From a candidate division KSB1 bacterium (GTDB lineage: Bacteria; Zhuqueibacterota; Zhuqueibacteria; Zhuqueibacterales; Zhuqueibacteraceae): DNA of 64,000 bases. The translations under genes and the position numbers were made by a program. The notes beneath the pieces are model-generated. The model saw only the letters and a program-made list of their open reading frames with translations, did no database searches and was not told the DNA's origin. Of this stretch, positions 8,950 through 19,400 are shown piece after piece (position 1 is the first letter of the stretch; each line of letters begins with the position of its first letter). The stretch lies in assembly GCA_034506175.1 (NCBI GenBank), contig JAPDQB010000026.1:1-64000 (forward strand), given 5' to 3'.

Positions 8950-10497
8950 TCAATTCGACGCTCGTTGTCCTTGCGCCAAATTGCGGTAACGCTCGAAATA
9001 AATCCGCGCCTCGTCGAATTTGCCCTGGCGTTTGAGCGCTTGCGTGATCAGCTCCAACGCTGCCAGCTCCTCGCGCGGGTCGAGTTGCTTCGCGAGCTTC
9101 AAGGCCTGTTTGGCCAGCGTTTCCGCGCGCGGCGGATCGTTGACCGCGAGCCGGCCCAATTCCAAATAGCTCTTGGCCCGATAATTCCAATCGAGCGTGG
9201 CAGACTGTTGAAAATAAGTCAAGGCCGTGGTAAATTTTTTGGCGGCGAGCATTTTCTGGCCTTGATTGAAGCACATCGCGCCGTAGCTGTCGACATATCG
9301 CTGATACAGGGTGTCTGCCAGCACCGCCAGCGAATCGCGGCCGTGCGCTTGCACGACGATTTGCATCGTGCGCAGCGCCTCTTCTTCGCGTTGGAGGTGA
9401 TTGAATTCGATCGTCGCAAGCCGCCAGCCGATTTCGCGCCGCGCCCGCGAGGTGCGCAAATCAGGCAGCAGCTTGCGAAACCCCGTGGCAGCGTCATGAT
9501 ATTTTCCGGCATCGACCTGCGCCAGCAGCGAATCGCGCTTTTCCGACGCAAGAATATTGCCGTCGTCCCAATTGATCCATTTGATATTGTTCTCGGCGGC
9601 GGCGCGGCTTTCCGGCGCCGGCGAAAACTCCCTGGCGCGATGCAATACCATCAGCGCGGAGTCGGCGTCCAATAACTTGATGTAAGATTCGCCTTGATAA
9701 TACAAATACAAAAACATCGCCGCGCTGTCGGTTGCCGCAAAACCCTCAGTCGTTTTCAAATCGCGGTTTGCCGGCAGGTTGAACACCACCGTCGCTCTGA
9801 GCACTTCCTCCGCTTTTTTAAAATTCATCAAGGCGATGGGATATTTCTTGAGCGCCAGGTAACAATCGCCGAGACGGGCATACAAAGCATGCTGATCGCG
9901 TTGCAAACGAATCAAATGCTCGAGTATGCCGATGGCTTTGACGTAATTCTGCTCATCGAGAAAACGCTTGGCGAGAAGCTGGTAGGTTCGCGCCAGCCAA
10001 AGCTTGGTGTTATTGTCAAAGGGATTGAGCTGCAGCGACAATTCAAAAACAGCCCGGGCCCTTTCCAGCGCCTGCAGCGACTCTTTGCGCATCGCCGCCG
10101 CATCCGGCGCATTTGCCGATGCGGCTTTTTTGTCCAAATCCACAGCTTGCCGCAGGCTGCGGCCGGCTTCATTGAATTTTTCAATCGACCCCACGGTGTC
10201 AACGGCCGCCGAACTGTCCACTTGGCCTTCGAGAATTCGCCATAATTGCTCGCTGCGCTCAAAGCGCACCCGCGCCGAATCCGCCAGGCGCTTGGCTCGC
10301 ACTTGCAGCGGATATTCGACAAACAGTTGCCGCGCCATGCGATTGGAGGCAATCGCCACGCTGGTGTCCACGCCGGCGGGGACAACGACGTTGCCTTCTT
10401 TGGTTTTGACGAGTTGGAGCTTGCTACCTCCGCCGCAGGAACTCAGCAGAAGCGCGATGACACCTGTGAGCAACGACACAATGTGCCGAGAGTTCAT
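8950..10497 (-). CDS. TPR-repeat lipoprotein
   Basis: The protein has 515 residues from the ATG at 10497, with GGAAG seven bases upstream. An in-frame start at 10560 would place a basic tail ahead of the signal. The lipobox is LLLSSC. The rest is helical, with tetratricopeptide-type repeats (for example ALYARLGDCYLALKKYPIAL and LWLARTYQLLAKRFLDEQNY) and a final pair near the C-terminus. Such lipoproteins usually act as scaffolds for envelope complexes. It lies between the TonB-position membrane protein gene and a secreted protein gene. Confidence 0.85.
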   Translation of the reverse strand: MNSRHIVSLLTGVIALLLSSCGGGSKLQLVKTKEGNVVVPAGVDTSVAIASNRMARQLFVEYPLQVRAKRLADSARVRFERSEQLWRILEGQVDSSAAVDTVGSIEKFNEAGRSLRQAVDLDKKAASANAPDAAAMRKESLQALERARAVFELSLQLNPFDNNTKLWLARTYQLLAKRFLDEQNYVKAIGILEHLIRLQRDQHALYARLGDCYLALKKYPIALMNFKKAEEVLRATVVFNLPANRDLKTTEGFAATDSAAMFLYLYYQGESYIKLLDADSALMVLHRAREFSPAPESRAAAENNIKWINWDDGNILASEKRDSLLAQVDAGKYHDAATGFRKLLPDLRTSRARREIGWRLATIEFNHLQREEEALRTMQIVVQAHGRDSLAVLADTLYQRYVDSYGAMCFNQGQKMLAAKKFTTALTYFQQSATLDWNYRAKSYLELGRLAVNDPPRAETLAKQALKLAKQLDPREELAALELITQALKRQGKFDEARIYFERYRNLAQGQRASN

Positions 10498-10644
10498 TTT
10501 AAAACTTCCCAACGGGTAGAAATTCCGCCGCCGGCGGGACAATGGATTGAAGGTCTTCATTGGAAGAACGTTTTTGTTTCTTGGTATGAATTTTTTTGAA
10601 ATGAATTAATAAAATTTTAAATTATCAAAAAGCTCTTTCCCTTT

Positions 10645-10680
10645 CCAGCAACCAGCTGCAGGCATCCAGCATCCAGCCAC
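10645..10680. repeat. dispersed CCAGCAACCAGC-type repeat, copy 1
   Basis: The run of CCAGCA/ACCAGC/ATCCAGC words lies between two minus-strand genes. Related stretches occur at 16374-16407 and 26691-26786, always intergenic. Confidence 0.55.
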
Positions 10681-10683
10681 AAG

Positions 10684-11823
10684 TCACCCGCCCACCTCGG
10701 CTTTCACCGTCTCCCACCATGAAAGAAAGATTTGATAAAATTCCTGTGTGCGCCGATCCGACGCTTCGCGCATCACCGAGCCGAAACGCAAAATCTCGCC
10801 GTTGGCCTGGCGCGTTAAGGCGCCGAGGCGAAGATAGTTGCTCTGTTTTTTAAAGCCCTCGTCGATGAGATAAGTCACCTCGTCGCCGTCGATCAAAACC
10901 ACGCGCACCTCGTAGGTTGATTCGACGCAAAGCAAAAACATTTCATAACGCCGGCCTGCGACGCTGAAGACGACGCGCGACGTCAAGTTGCCGGGTTGAA
11001 AACCCATGAAACGATCGACGACTTCCGGCAGATCAACCGGATGGCGGCGCATCCATTCCAGCAGCGCGCGATAAATCGGCGTGAAATTGCGATAATTGTC
11101 GCCGAAATCATCGAGGCCTTTGAGATCGACTTTCATTGCGGCTTGCCCGCCCTGGCCGCGATTCGAATTGCCGCGGCCCGGCGCGCCCAGCCCGGCGTCG
11201 CCGCCATCGGTCGGAATCGCGCCGTTGCCGAACCCGCTGCCAAAGGCGGCGTCGCCGCTGCTGCCGAGCCGAATATCGCTGCCTCTCTCATTGCCGGAAC
11301 GCCGGCCGCTGGCGCCGGCTGGCAAGCGTGTCGCCAAATTGGTCAGATCATAATCGAGAATCGTCGACAAATCACTTTCCGACAGCGAGGGCATCGTTTG
11401 GCGAATGGGAGCGGGAGAATTTTTAATGTCCACGCCACTCGCTGCCGGTTTTTGCGGCCCCGGTTTGGCAAAAGTCGGTTCCGTCAGATCGAGATTGAAA
11501 TCCTTCAATTCCGATTCGAGATCCAAGCGCTGCGGCACGCGTGCCGTCGAAGCCAGCGCCGGCATTTTTTGCTCCGGCCCGGTTTCGGTTGGCTGCGGCT
11601 GCTCGGTGATCGCAATCGGCTTCGGTTTTGGTTTGGGCAAAAAACGCTGCCAATTGATGTCGTCGTAATGCCTGGCAATAAAATTTGCCCGCGGCAAATC
11701 CGCAAATCGCAAGCCGACGTAGCTCATCAGCAGCAGCAAAATCGTCACGCCGAGCGCGAGATTGCGGCGGGTGCGCGCCGAACCGAGAAATCCCGTTGGG
11801 GTTGTCGTTCGATAGCCAATCAC
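10684..11823 (-). CDS. single-pass membrane protein in TonB position of an Exb cluster
   Basis: The protein has 379 residues from a GTG at 11823. That GTG overlaps the TGA of the upstream exbD-like gene (GTGA) and has AAGGA nine bases upstream, so translation is probably coupled. There is one transmembrane segment near the N-terminus (residues about 22-40). A proline-rich stretch with KPKPKP and a Gly/Asn-rich linker follow, then a folded domain of about 150 residues ending near WWETVKAEV. The layout (short cytoplasmic tail, one helix, extended linker, periplasmic domain) is that of a TonB-type transducer. The terminal domain does not show the usual TonB or AgmX signature, so the role is inferred from position after ExbB-ExbD-ExbD. 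Confidence 0.75.
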   Translation of the reverse strand: MIGYRTTTPTGFLGSARTRRNLALGVTILLLLMSYVGLRFADLPRANFIARHYDDINWQRFLPKPKPKPIAITEQPQPTETGPEQKMPALASTARVPQRLDLESELKDFNLDLTEPTFAKPGPQKPAASGVDIKNSPAPIRQTMPSLSESDLSTILDYDLTNLATRLPAGASGRRSGNERGSDIRLGSSGDAAFGSGFGNGAIPTDGGDAGLGAPGRGNSNRGQGGQAAMKVDLKGLDDFGDNYRNFTPIYRALLEWMRRHPVDLPEVVDRFMGFQPGNLTSRVVFSVAGRRYEMFLLCVESTYEVRVVLIDGDEVTYLIDEGFKKQSNYLRLGALTRQANGEILRFGSVMREASDRRTQEFYQIFLSWWETVKAEVGG

Positions 11824-12248
11824 AATGTCACATCCTTGAAATGAATCGATTTCGCAATCCCGTTCCGTTCGCAAAGATCGAAGACGTCGACGGTGCGCTG
11901 CAGAATCGACGTCTCTTCCGGATCGATCACCACAATGGTTTGGCGTCCGGCACGGCCCGACTGCGTGCCGCGCTGCCGCAAAAATGTTTCGAGCGCCGCC
12001 AAATCCTGAAACTCGCCGAGGGGCTGCTCCTCCGCTTCGAGGCGAAAATGACCAAGCGGATCAATTTTCACGATCACGTAATCGTAACGCTGCTCAATCA
12101 CCGGCGGTGGCGTTTCCTCCGGCGCTGGCAATCTGATCTGGCTTTTCGGCTGAATGTCGGTGATAATGATGAAGCCGAAAAGAATATTCAGGGCCACGTC
12201 AATCAGGCGCACGATCGTGCCACTGGAATTTATGGGTCGACCACGCAT
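11820..12248 (-). CDS. ExbD/TolR-family protein
   Basis: The protein has 142 residues from the ATG at 12248; longer in-frame starts would add a hydrophobic, AT-rich-encoded tail. The single transmembrane helix begins IVRLIDVALNILFGF and contains the conserved Asp that carries protons in ExbD/TolR. A periplasmic domain of about 90 residues follows. Paired with a second ExbD and an ExbB upstream, it would form a proton-driven rotary-type motor in the inner membrane. A poly-A/GATAAA-rich 75-base spacer separates it from the upstream exbD. Confidence 0.8.
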   Translation of the reverse strand: MRGRPINSSGTIVRLIDVALNILFGFIIITDIQPKSQIRLPAPEETPPPVIEQRYDYVIVKIDPLGHFRLEAEEQPLGEFQDLAALETFLRQRGTQSGRAGRQTIVVIDPEETSILQRTVDVFDLCERNGIAKSIHFKDVTL

Positions 12249-12324
12249 AAAGGCAAAAAAAGATAAAAAGATAAACAGACAAAAAGATGATGTACGAGTA
12301 TCAATTAACCAACCGGCCAACCGC

Positions 12325-12753
12325 TTAACGGCTTTGGCTCGCGCGGATTACATCCAAGCCGCTCGGCAGCTTCAGCGCTTCGCAGGCGGCGACGGCTTTG
12401 AACACGTGCGCCATCGGCACGTCCCAATTGGCGCGAATGCGCACGCGCATGATGGCTTTCTCTCTGGCGAGCGCGGCTTGTGTTTGCCGCAGATAAATTT
12501 GCAGCACACGCGGATCGCCGACGCTGCGCGTTTCGTTGTCGATTAAAAAAGTGCCGTCGCGCATGACGCCGACAAACACCACTTCTTCCCGGTCCGGCAC
12601 CGCCGGCGGCACGGCAACACTGCGCGGCAGCGCGATGATGCTCTTCTTGGTGATTTGCGAAATCGAAATAAACCCGAAGAGCAACAACAGCACGACGTCA
12701 ATGAGGCGAATGATCGTGCCGCCCGTGGAAAAGAATTTTCTGTATCGCCGCAT
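12325..12753 (-). CDS. ExbD/TolR-family protein
   Basis: The protein has 142 residues from the ATG at 12753 (MRRYRKFF). The open frame continues upstream through a repeat but has no convincing start there. The helix IIRLIDVVLLLLFGFI has the motor Asp; a periplasmic domain follows. It closely resembles the next gene (IVRLIDVALNILFGFI), so the two are likely old duplicates that form the ExbD pair of this motor. No strong ribosome site was seen ahead of the ATG. Confidence 0.8.
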   Translation of the reverse strand: MRRYRKFFSTGGTIIRLIDVVLLLLFGFISISQITKKSIIALPRSVAVPPAVPDREEVVFVGVMRDGTFLIDNETRSVGDPRVLQIYLRQTQAALAREKAIMRVRIRANWDVPMAHVFKAVAACEALKLPSGLDVIRASQSR

Positions 12754-12760
12754 AAAACTT

Positions 12761-12808
12761 TGGAGTTCGGGAGTGTTGGAGTGTTGGCGCATTGGAGTTC
12801 CAACACTC
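12761..12808. repeat. GTGTTGGA repeat with 10-bp inverted arms
   Basis: GAGTGTTGGA (12771-12780) is directly followed by a second GTGTTGG, and its exact reverse complement TCCAACACTC lies at 12799-12808. It occupies the spacer between the ExbB-Ig and ExbD genes and could form a hairpin that tunes downstream translation. Confidence 0.5.
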
Positions 12809-12817
12809 GGCTTCATT

Positions 12818-14365
12818 TTACCCTCGCGCCAGCGCTCGGAACTCGAGCGGTTGAATTTCGGCACCCTCAAATTCCGCGATCACGCTGTTGAAACCACCGG
12901 CGGGGCCGAGGGTGTATTGCACTTCGGCAATGCCGTTGGCATTGGTGGTTTTCGTGATTTCCGTCGCCTGCTTTTCAAAACTGCCACGTCCGAGCGCAAC
13001 GCGGAAATTCACTCTCACCCCGGCCACTGGATTGTTGCAGCGGTCCATCACTTTGACGCTCAACGGATCGGACAGGGTTTGCCCGACTTTGCCGGCTTGA
13101 TCGTTGCCGCCCTCGATACGCGCCCGCGACGGCGGGCCGGGAACGATTTCGATTCTGGTCTGCCATTGCTGGTTCGGCTCGTTGACGAGCGCCAGGCGCA
13201 TCTCGCAAATTTCCGGCGTGAGCGAGGCAATGAAATCGCAGCTCACCTCGCCGTTTTCCTTCGCCAGCATCGTGGTTTGGCGCTCGCCATCGCCAAAAGT
13301 CGATTTGCCCTTCGTGATCACGAACGCCACCGGCTGGCGAGGCAACGGGGCGCCGTCCTGCGAAACAACCTGCACTTTCAGCGGCGCCGGCAAATGCGCG
13401 CCGGCCTGAATTTTTTCCGGCATCTTCGTCAACACCCGCAAGCGCGGCAGGATGATTGGCGCCGGTTCTTTCGCCGGCGGCAAATTCGGCTCAGGCTCCT
13501 TGCGCGCCGTGGGTGAAGCCGAGGGCAGCACTTTGGGGCGCGCCGGCTCGTGTTCGGTTCGGCGCAGTGCCTCGCCGAGAAAATCTTTTCGCGTGCGCTC
13601 GAGCTCGAGCAAACGCAAACGCAACTCGTCGGATTTTTGCGTGATGACATCCAACCGGCGGTTGAACATGCTGAACAATTCGGTGGTGCTGAAATTGAGA
13701 ATCAAGCTCACCACCAAACCGATCAGCGTCGTGACCAGCGCCACGCCCATGCCGTTGAGAATTTTTTCGGAATCGCCGAGGTTGCCGCCGAAAAACGTGA
13801 GAAACATTCCCCACACGGTTCCCAGCAGGCCGAGCGCGCCGGCGGAATCGGAGAGAAACGCCATGCGGCCGCGAAAGCTGTCGAACTGGTCGGTGATGTA
13901 TTGCAGAAAGCTGCTGATCTCCTGTTGAATGGATTGCGTCGAGCCGGAAATGCGATAGAGATTGACCATGCTGATCAGCAACTGTCCCAGCCACGAATTT
14001 CCCGCCGCATGAATTTGTTTCGGCATGTCTTCGAGCGGCAGCGTGGCAAATTGCAGCTTCAGCGCGTGGCGCATGTGGCGCGCGTCATTGACGATTTCGA
14101 GCAGGCGCACCAGCGCCAGAAACAAGCCGACGGCGAGCACAACGATGATCAGATAACCGATGCCGCCGCCGAGTTGAATCATCGACCAGAACGATTGCAT
14201 GTCGGTTACGCCGCTTGCCGATGCCGGGCTCGCCAGCGGTTGCACACCGGTTTGAGAAATGGTGCGGGGCACAGCGGTTTGCTGCGCGAGCAAGATCATC
14301 ATTGCCGCCAGCACCAGAAGCGCCAAGCCGGCGAGAGATTTGGGAGAGCGCAGATTTTTTTTCAT
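12818..14365 (-). CDS. MotA/TolQ/ExbB proton channel fused to bacterial Ig-like domains
   Basis: The protein has 515 residues. An N-terminal hydrophobic segment (about 12-28) is followed by a second helix (about 70-92). A cytoplasmic loop follows, then the TolQ/ExbB core helices LGLLGTVWGMFLTF and ALVTTLIGLVVSLIL. A short coiled stretch and a proline-rich linker lead to two Ig-like domains (about 305-410 and 415-515). The second has the Big_1/invasin-type pattern (AGKVGQTLSDPLSVKV, NPVAGVRVNF, NANGIAEVQYTLG). By ExbB topology the C-terminus would be cytoplasmic, which is unusual for Ig domains. It is first in the ExbB-ExbD-ExbD-transducer series. The channel call is firm; the purpose of the extension is unknown. 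Confidence 0.85.
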   Translation of the reverse strand: MKKNLRSPKSLAGLALLVLAAMMILLAQQTAVPRTISQTGVQPLASPASASGVTDMQSFWSMIQLGGGIGYLIIVVLAVGLFLALVRLLEIVNDARHMRHALKLQFATLPLEDMPKQIHAAGNSWLGQLLISMVNLYRISGSTQSIQQEISSFLQYITDQFDSFRGRMAFLSDSAGALGLLGTVWGMFLTFFGGNLGDSEKILNGMGVALVTTLIGLVVSLILNFSTTELFSMFNRRLDVITQKSDELRLRLLELERTRKDFLGEALRRTEHEPARPKVLPSASPTARKEPEPNLPPAKEPAPIILPRLRVLTKMPEKIQAGAHLPAPLKVQVVSQDGAPLPRQPVAFVITKGKSTFGDGERQTTMLAKENGEVSCDFIASLTPEICEMRLALVNEPNQQWQTRIEIVPGPPSRARIEGGNDQAGKVGQTLSDPLSVKVMDRCNNPVAGVRVNFRVALGRGSFEKQATEITKTTNANGIAEVQYTLGPAGGFNSVIAEFEGAEIQPLEFRALARG

Positions 14366-14424
14366 AACGATTCAGCCAATTGATAATCCCGTTGTTGATT
14401 TTAAAAAGAAAATTGGATATTGGT

Positions 14425-16212
14425 TTAGCGATTCAAAATCATTTTCACGTCATCGGCCGGCTGTTGCAGGCCGTCAAACTTGCGCGAGACGCGGATGGTA
14501 ACCGTGCGTTGAAATTTTTTCACGTAAAATCTTCCCGAAGGCGAGCTGGACAGCGCGCCGTCGGCGGTTTGCCACGACATCGCATAGCGGTAATAGCCGG
14601 GGGCGACGACCTCGCCGTCGTTATCGCGCCAATTCCACACGAGCTGCTGCGGAATCCAACCCGTGCCCTCCATTTTCCAAACCGTCACGCCAGTTTCCGT
14701 CTCCACCGCCAATTGCCAGCGGCGCGGCGGCGCGGAAAAATTCGCCGTGGCGATGTGAAAGATCGCAGCTTGCGGATTGAGCACCAGAACTTCTTCGCGC
14801 GGCACGATGATGCGGTTGCCGGCGCGGCGCGAGGCCCGCAAGCTGTCGAGCCGGTTGGCAAAATTCGGCACGCCGATTTGAATTTTGTTCAAGCCGAGCG
14901 CCGTGTTTTCGCTGAGATAATTGCGCAAACCCAACGCGCGCGATTGCGCAAACGGATTGGTGACAATCGTCGCCGTCGCCTCCGGCGCCCTGCCGAGATT
15001 TTCCGACAATTGCCGGAGCGAATAGCGGTAATCATTCGAATACAAGCCCAACAACTTCACCGAAGTGTCGGCGTCGGCAATCGGCGTTATATTAAATGAA
15101 AAATTTTTTGATACAAACGAAGAATCAAAAACGCCGAGATCATACGCCGAGAGCGCGGCCAGCGCGTGGCTCGGAACATCCGGCTCAATAATGCGCAGCA
15201 AACGTTTGGCGGTGATTTCCAATACTTCGTTTTCAGCGCGAAGATAAGCGCGCGGCGCCGAGGGCGAGAAGGCCGGCGGCGCGGTGAAGGTGTAGCGAAA
15301 CGGCGGCGGCGTTTCCATTTTCGGCAGCGGCGACAGGCGATCCAATTCGAACACCAGCGAAAATTCGTGCGAGCCGCTGGTTTCGCCGCGCAAATCCGCG
15401 GTCGGATAATTGATGGCATAATTCAAGCTCACCGGGCCGTAAAGCTGCAAGCGGCTTTCCAAATTCACCGCGATCTTGTCGATGCCGAGCCGCAGAAATC
15501 CCCACGCCGGATCCTCGTATTGAAAAAAGCCCCCGGCGCGCAGGCTCTGCTTGTCGCGCTGTGTGATGAATGCAGTTTGGATATTGCCAAAATGATAACT
15601 CAACGCCAGATGGCTTTCGCCTTTCAAATTGAATTTTGCCTGGCCAAGCGCCACATTCGGCTGATTCAGATGATCGCGGCTCAGCGAAATGGAAACCGAG
15701 GGCAGCGGCCAAAAAGTGACGCCGGCGCCGAGATCGAGCCGGGTGAAGCCTTTTTGATTTTTGAAAACCGGATCCTCGGGATCGACGAGATTGAATTCAT
15801 CGCGGTCATAAGATTTCGACAGCAAACCGGCTTTCAATCCCGCCGAGAAAAAATTTTTAAAACGCCGGCTGGCGGCAAAGCTCACGTAAGATTGGCTGTA
15901 AATCGGCATGTTCAGCGATTGCGCGTGCACCGCAAACGCCAGTTCTTCAGGCAGCCAGCGCGGCAAAACGAGCGAGACATAATTCAACCGAAACTGCGCC
16001 GCGCTGCCGTCCAGAAAGCCGAGATGAAAAACGCGCATGCCGGCTTGCACCATTCCCGGCTGGTAGCTGATGATCGAGGGATTCAGCAAATGCGCCTGGC
16101 CGCTGCGAACGTCGAGCGGATGCGGCTGCAATAAATTTTGCGCCGAGGCGGATGACAGCGGCAAAATAATGATCAGCGACAACAGGATATTTTTTAATAT
16201 AATTCTTTTCAT
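14425..16212 (-). CDS. PorP/SprF-like outer-membrane protein with FlgD-type Ig tail
   Basis: The protein has 595 residues with a signal peptide (to SSASAQ). Residues about 25-300 have the PorP/SprF pattern: LLNPSIISYQPGMVQAGMR near the start, then alternating beta strands with LG.K.G..S and a periodic barrel. The middle is a linker. The end has a FlgD/sorting-like Ig fold (WNWRDNDGEVVAPGYYRYAM). PorP/SprF proteins are outer-membrane partners of type B sorting-domain cargo in the Bacteroidota type IX system. The gene immediately upstream encodes such a cargo-like surface protein, which supports the pairing. The core T9SS genes (GldKLMN, SprA) are not in this window. Confidence 0.7.
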   Translation of the reverse strand: MKRIILKNILLSLIIILPLSSASAQNLLQPHPLDVRSGQAHLLNPSIISYQPGMVQAGMRVFHLGFLDGSAAQFRLNYVSLVLPRWLPEELAFAVHAQSLNMPIYSQSYVSFAASRRFKNFFSAGLKAGLLSKSYDRDEFNLVDPEDPVFKNQKGFTRLDLGAGVTFWPLPSVSISLSRDHLNQPNVALGQAKFNLKGESHLALSYHFGNIQTAFITQRDKQSLRAGGFFQYEDPAWGFLRLGIDKIAVNLESRLQLYGPVSLNYAINYPTADLRGETSGSHEFSLVFELDRLSPLPKMETPPPFRYTFTAPPAFSPSAPRAYLRAENEVLEITAKRLLRIIEPDVPSHALAALSAYDLGVFDSSFVSKNFSFNITPIADADTSVKLLGLYSNDYRYSLRQLSENLGRAPEATATIVTNPFAQSRALGLRNYLSENTALGLNKIQIGVPNFANRLDSLRASRRAGNRIIVPREEVLVLNPQAAIFHIATANFSAPPRRWQLAVETETGVTVWKMEGTGWIPQQLVWNWRDNDGEVVAPGYYRYAMSWQTADGALSSSPSGRFYVKKFQRTVTIRVSRKFDGLQQPADDVKMILNR

Positions 16213-16288
16213 GCAAAAAATCTACACCAGCGGATAGAAACAACGCAACGGATTTTTAGTGATCGTTACGAAAGCAAAAGAACATATC

Positions 16289-16353
16289 ATTCGGAAGAAT
16301 CATTTTCAATTCGAGTATTGGCCTCGACAATAAAAAGATTCCTTGCGGAATGA
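16289..16353. repeat. dispersed inverted repeat, ATTCGGAAGAATC / GATTCCTTGCGGAAT
   Basis: The arms at 16289-16301 and 16337-16351 are imperfect inverted copies of the word TCATTCTG.AAGAATC. The same word recurs at 37011-37030 and 63472-63489. It is intergenic, between the PorP-like gene and the FG-GAP protein gene. Confidence 0.55.
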
Positions 16354-16373
16354 CCATACGCCCGAAGCATTTC

Positions 16374-16407
16374 ACCAGCGACCAGCAACGAGCAACAAGC
16401 AACAAGA
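16374..16407. repeat. dispersed CCAGCAACGAGCAAC-type repeat, copy 2
   Basis: ACCAGCGACCAGCAACGAGC is followed by AACAAGCAACAAG. It is the same word family as at 10645 and 26691 and lies just past the stop codon of the FG-GAP surface protein. Confidence 0.55.
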
Positions 16408-16409
16408 AC

Positions 16410-19400
16410 TTATCTTGCCAGCACGACATATCCCGACGCCACTTTTTTGCTCGCATCAAGCAGCAAATAAAGATACGGCCCCGGCGGCAGCGGACGGCCG
16501 CTGTTGTCGCTGCCGTCCCAGCGCAATTCCGCAGTCGGCGCCGAGGTGATCGTCCTGAGCAAATTGCCCTGCAAATCAAAAATCTTGAGCTGCGGCGATT
16601 CAACGCCGACGTTGCCCAAGCCGAAGATGGCGGCGTCGTTGAAACCGTCGCCATTCGGCGTAAACGGATTCGGCGCAACGGTGAGCTGGCCGGGCAGCAC
16701 TTCGAATTCCAAACGCAGGGCGTTGTTGTTTTCGTTCGATTCGCCGACGGCATTATTGACATCAATTTTGGCCTCGACGAAATGCGAGCCGAGCGAAGTC
16801 AATCGGAACGTTCGCGACAGCGAGAACGTTTCGCCTGCCGTCAGACTTGCAATCGTCGTGTCCGCAAGAATTTGCGTGTCGAATAACAATTGCGCCGTGA
16901 ACGTTTGCTGCGCCGAGGCAGCGCTATCGGCAAATGCCGCCGTCACCGTCACGACTTGATTGAGCCGAACGGGTTGCGGCAAGCCGGATAAATTCGAGAT
17001 GTAAAGATCGGGGAGACGCCGCAAGACGGTGATATTCACAACGAGGCTGCCGGTCAACGGCGGCAGCGTATTTTGCTCGCGCGCCAGAAAAGTGACGGCA
17101 TATTGCCCTGCCGTGCCGAAATCCGGCCGCCACGAGAACTGCCCGCGGCCGCCGCCTTGATCGATAAAAGTGGCGCCGGCCGGCAAGTTTTGCGCGGAAA
17201 GAACGAACGGATCATTTTCCGGATCGCGCGCGGCAATATTGAGAATCAAACGGTCACGCTCAAAAATCGTCCGGTCTCCGACCGCATCGAATACCGGCGG
17301 GTCATTCACCGGCGTGACAATGACGACGACGCGCAAATTATTTTCAAAAAAACCATCGGAAGCATAGACGGTAAAAGAGGTGTCGCGATTGCCCTCGCGC
17401 GGCGTGCCTTGCACGGTGTTGCCGGAAACTTGCCGCAGCCAGCCCGGCAAATTCTCAAACCGAAACGTCGGCGTTGTGCCGTCGGGATCGGTGGCGGTGG
17501 CAACGTACGTCGCGAGAACATCTTCCGTTGCGAACAACGTGTCGGGAGACGTAATCGTCGGCCCGCTCTGCGAGCCGCAGCCGCGCAAATAAACCGTGGC
17601 AATCGGACGGTCGAGATCGTTGCTGCGGATTTTCAAGCTGTCGAGGAAATTCGCAATTCTGTCGGGCGTAAAAGCCATTGGCACATCGATGAAACTTCGC
17701 GGCGCGATTTGTTGGTTGATCAAACTGGCTTGCACGGTGAAATACGGCGTCGAATTGGACGCGCCGGAAAGAATGAGCGGAATGTTGCCGGTGTTTTGAA
17801 TGCGCAACCGGCGATTGGCGGTTTGCCCCGGCGGCACGCAGCCGAAATTCAACGAATCCGGGACGACAATGGTGGCGCGCACGCCGCGGCCGCGCAAAAT
17901 CACGCTGCACGAGGTTGAAGCCAGAACATCCGTCGTTGTAATGAAAAGATTGGATTGATAAGAAAGCGTATCACTCGGGGTGAACCTGACATTCAACGGC
18001 AGCACGCGATTGCTCGGCACAACGCCGCGGCGCGGCGAAACGCCGAAATTGATCGAGTCACTGAGCGCCGTCGTGAATGAAAATTGCAATGAGCTCGAAT
18101 TGTTCAGCAACAATCTTCTCGCCTCGCTTCGCCGCACCCAAACCTCGCCGAAATCAACGACGGAAACCGAGGTGCCGAGCGTGTCGAGCGGCGCGCAGGG
18201 CGGCACGCGATTGCCGCGATTGAGATAAACGACAAGCTTGTTTTCGAGATAATTGCTGACGACGAGATCGTTGTCGCCGTCGCGGTCGATGTCGAGGTGG
18301 GTGATGGCCTTGACGCTGGTCACGGTATCCAAATCAACCGGCGTCACATTACGAAACGATTGATTGTCGGGATTGCGCAACGCCGAGACGCGGTCATCGC
18401 GAAAGCGTGTGTAAAACACATCGAGATCCAAATCCGGGCGAAGCGAAGCCGCGCCGCGCTGGGTGTCGAGCGTGTCGACGTTGCACAGCGTCAGCGCTTG
18501 CGCGTAGCCGGTGAGTGTGACCGTCTCCGCCAGATTGAGGCGGTTTGCCGTAAAATTGATGATTGCCAGAACACTTGTCGCGCTCGATGCCGAGGCTTCA
18601 GCTTTTTTGCCGAGAAAATATAAATCGCTGCACAGCGCCAATATTTCACGCTTGCCGTCGCCGGCTTGATTGCCGCTCGTTCCCGCCATATCGCCGGAAA
18701 TCAAATCCACCGGCGGCAACGGCAGATTGCCGAGCGTTACACCGGCGATAAAATTGCCGCGGCCGTTGTTGTATAAAGTCGATAACGATTTCGCGCCGTG
18801 ATTCGCCACAATAATATCGAGCGCGCCGTTTTGATCGTAATCCCACGCTGCTGCCGACACCGGCCCGAAACTGACCGGCAATTGCTGCGCAGGCACAGCC
18901 GGGAAACTGCCGGCACCGTTGTTGAGAAAAACATCAATGCGGTCGGCGCCGAACAGCGTCACCGCCAGATCGACGAAGCCGTCGCCGTTGAAATCCTGCG
19001 CGAGAAGATGAATCGGACGGCTGCCGGTGGGAATCGTTTGCGGCGCGGCAAACTGGCCGGCGCCGCTGCCGGAAAAAATCTGCAAGCTGTTGCCGTTGAA
19101 ATTGACGACGGCGAGATCGAGGCGATTGTCGTTGTTGAAATCAGCAGCGGCGGCGTAGATCGGCGTGTTGCTGGTGGCCAGCGTGGCAACAGGAGCAAAC
19201 AAAGATGCTCCCAAGGTTTCACGGACGGTATTGCGCAACACCACGATGCGATTCGCGCCGTGATGCACCACCGCCAAATCGATGAAATCATCATTGTTGA
19301 AATCTGCAGCAACCAGACGGGTCGGCTCTTGATTCACGCCGGCAAGCGGCAGAACCCTTTCCAAATCATAAACCCTTCGCGTGAAAGTGCCCGTGCCGTA

